Assembly: GCA_021163815.1 (NCBI GenBank) | Contig: JAGGTJ010000038.1 | Span: 1 to 34,767 of the forward strand | DNA length: 34,767 nt | Reading direction: 5' to 3' | Source of the DNA: Deltaproteobacteria bacterium | Lineage (GTDB): Bacteria; Desulfobacterota; DSM-4660; Desulfatiglandales; Desulfatiglandaceae | Shown here: positions 32,987-34,767 of the stretch, piece after piece | How the letters are laid out: each line of letters starts with the position of its first letter | How positions within the stretch are numbered: the stretch's first letter is position 1 | Made by a program: the position numbers and the translations under genes | The notes under the pieces: generated by a model | Database searches by the model: none | What the model was told of the DNA's origin: nothing | Seen by the model: the letters and a program-made list of their open reading frames with translations, nothing else

Positions 32987-34150
32987 GTGAAGGTTCCCCT
33001 ACTTGATTTAACGGAACAGTATAATGGGATTCGGGACGAGGTGATGTCTGCAGTTGTGGAACTGTTTGATTCTCAGCAGTTTATTCTCGGGCCAAAGGTG
33101 ATGGAGCTGGAAAACAGGGTAGCTGATTACTGTGGCTGCAGGTATGCTGTTGGAGTATCCTCTGGTACGGATGCACTGTTGATTTCCTTGATGGCCATCG
33201 GTGTAAGTCATGGGGATATGGTTATTACAACTCCCTACACCTTTTTTTCTACAGCAGGAGTTATCGCAAGGCTCGGGGCATTGCCTGTCTTCGTTGATAT
33301 TGATGATAAAACCTATAATATGGACCCTGCAAAACTTGCAGAAACCATATCGTCAATGAAGGAGAGCGATAGGGCACGTCTGAAGGCCATAATCCCCGTG
33401 CATCTTTTTGGGCAATGTGCCGATATGGAAGAAATAATTCGTGTGGGAGATTTGTATGATTTGCCCATAATCGAAGATGCCGCTCAGGCCATAGGGGCTG
33501 AGTATCAGTTTGAAGATGGCGAGGTTAAAAGGGCTGGGTCCATGGGGAAGTTCGGATGTTTTTCCTTTTTTCCTTCTAAAAATCTTGGAGGATTTGGGGA
33601 TGGGGGAATGGTTACTACCAATGAAGAATCTGCCTATGATTTTTTGAAGAGAATGCGTGTTCATGGATCGGAGCCCAAATATTATCATTCGGTTGTGGGG
33701 GGGAATTTCAGACTGGATGCGTTGCAGGCGGCAGTGCTCTTGATAAAGATAAATTTTTTAGATGATTGGACCGAAAAAAGAAAAAATAATGCGGGGTACT
33801 ACAGAAAGCTTTTTGGTGAAGTTTTGACAAATGAAATAGAATTACCTCTTGACAAAACGGTGAGGCATGTATATAATCAATTCATCATTAAAGTTGGAAA
33901 CAGACGAGATGAACTTAAGAAGTTTCTCAATGATAATGATATTGGTTGCGAAATTTATTATCCTGTTCCATTGCATATGCAGAGTTGCTTCTCGTACCTG
34001 GGTTATAGACAAGACAGTTTCCCTGTGAGTGCAGAGGCGGCAATGACAACATTGGCTTTGCCTGTGTATCCTGAATTGACCAGGCAACAGATGGAATACG
34101 TGGTGGACAGGATATATTGTTTTTTTAAAAAAGATAAGAAAATATCTTGA
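32987..34150 (+). CDS. DegT/DnrJ/EryC1 family sugar aminotransferase
   Basis: This is a PLP-dependent transaminase of nucleotide-linked keto-sugars for surface polysaccharide. The 387-residue product begins VKVPLLDLTEQYNGI, matching the usual family N-terminus (KVPLLDLxxQY). It has SSGTDALLISLMAIGV and DIDDKTYNMDP. EDAAQAIGAEY and the PLP-lysine motif FFPSKNLGGFGDGGMV are present, followed by MRVHGSEPKYYHSVVGGNFRLDALQAA and the IYYPVPLHMQ segment. The start is a GTG at 32987 with AGGAG seven bases upstream; the longer track start is in repeat R2. It stands alone, with no other sugar genes, just ahead of the rRNA operon. Confidence 0.9.
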   Translation: MKVPLLDLTEQYNGIRDEVMSAVVELFDSQQFILGPKVMELENRVADYCGCRYAVGVSSGTDALLISLMAIGVSHGDMVITTPYTFFSTAGVIARLGALPVFVDIDDKTYNMDPAKLAETISSMKESDRARLKAIIPVHLFGQCADMEEIIRVGDLYDLPIIEDAAQAIGAEYQFEDGEVKRAGSMGKFGCFSFFPSKNLGGFGDGGMVTTNEESAYDFLKRMRVHGSEPKYYHSVVGGNFRLDALQAAVLLIKINFLDDWTEKRKNNAGYYRKLFGEVLTNEIELPLDKTVRHVYNQFIIKVGNRRDELKKFLNDNDIGCEIYYPVPLHMQSCFSYLGYRQDSFPVSAEAAMTTLALPVYPELTRQQMEYVVDRIYCFFKKDKKIS

Positions 34151-34174
34151 CAATTATTTTTCTTTTGATACAAT
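34147..34174 (+). promoter_or_regulatory. rRNA operon promoter P1
   Basis: TTGACA (34147-34152) and TACAAT (34169-34174) are spaced 16 bp apart. The -35 box overlaps the stop codon of the aminotransferase gene. It fits the upstream member of a tandem rrn promoter pair. Confidence 0.6.
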
Positions 34175-34242
34175 TATTGTTTCAGTAATCAACGCTTATT
34201 TGAAACAGGCGCTGTGTTAAAAAGTTTTTTATTGTTTTTTTC

Positions 34243-34271
34243 TTGACAGCAGGTTTTTGTGTTGTTATAAT
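34243..34271 (+). promoter_or_regulatory. rRNA operon promoter P2
   Basis: Perfect TTGACA (34243-34248) and perfect TATAAT (34266-34271) are separated by exactly 17 bp, about 110 bp upstream of mature 16S. An AT-rich stretch lies ahead of the -35 box. This is the strongest promoter in the window. Confidence 0.85.
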
Positions 34272-34286
34272 AGTAAAATTCAAGTT

Positions 34287-34299
34287 TGCTCTTTGAAAA
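34287..34299 (+). promoter_or_regulatory. boxA-like rRNA antitermination site
   Basis: TGCTCTTTGAAAA lies just downstream of P2 and resembles the boxA antiterminator (TGCTCTTTAACAA type) of bacterial rrn leaders, where NusB and S10 bind the RNA. Confidence 0.6.
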
Positions 34300-34389
34300 C
34301 TGAATAGTGATGCCGTTTTAGGCCCTTAGTTATTTTTTTAAGGTTTTAAAATTAAAGATTAAACCTTCACTTTTAAGGTTTAGATATTT

Positions 34390-34767
<378 letters not shown>

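Overview
The window looks like chromosomal DNA of a flagellated, Gram-negative anaerobe. The most likely home is the Desulfobacterota (former deltaproteobacteria). This is inferred from the partial 16S rRNA at the right edge, the glnD-glnB-glnA order, a motA-motB-motB-fliL-M-N-O-P operon, a heptose adenylyltransferase (so LPS), and families such as DUF4301, DUF1844 and a 2-hydroxyacyl-CoA dehydratase subunit. I do not assign a genus.

Layout. 1-5.75 kb (minus): stator and flagellar export/switch operon motA, motB1, motB2, fliL, fliM, fliN, fliO, fliP, running off the left edge. 6.5-11.4 kb (minus): nitrogen module glnD, glnB, glnA. 12.3-17.4 kb (plus): a RACo-like ASKHA ATPase without its ferredoxin domain, serA, a DUF1844 protein and a histone-deacetylase-like hydrolase. 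17.4-25.0 kb (minus): DUF4301 protein, Tat/lipoprotein M48 protease with TPRs, TypA, ComF, RfaE2 and a PAS histidine kinase. 25.4-28.7 kb (plus): a DUF4197 gene remnant, a small unknown gene, bioB and bioA. 28.7-31.1 kb (minus): Bax-inhibitor-1-like membrane protein, PPP-family phosphatase and a stand-alone 2-hydroxyacyl-CoA dehydratase subunit. 31.5-34.15 kb (plus): a GAF-DHp protein lacking a kinase ATPase domain, a long foldback element and a DegT/DnrJ sugar aminotransferase. From 34.15 kb: tandem rRNA promoters, a boxA-like site and the first ~378 nt of 16S rRNA.

The most unusual feature is the intergenic DNA. Nearly every long gap holds non-coding repeats of at least three kinds: (1) a ~120-bp MITE-like element with TGATGGCGTCGTAAAAAGTC-type ends (two full inverted copies plus many solo ends); (2) a ~100-bp element here called R2 (CCGGCATGGCCGG ... 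GTTTTGTGTGTTTTTACGG; at least eight copies); (3) a foldback element with GTATCAGCTCA-type ends. One R2 copy upstream of glnA can be compared with an apparently empty version of the same host sequence upstream of the ASKHA gene, which suggests that R2 moves. Repeats split the flagellar operon at two places, abut several stop codons, supply false N-termini to three ORFs in the ORF track, and lie at the break of the DUF4197 remnant.

Among the proteins, the clearest oddity is MotB1. It lacks the proton-accepting aspartate of the stator plug helix (Gly at that position), while its neighbour MotB2 keeps it.
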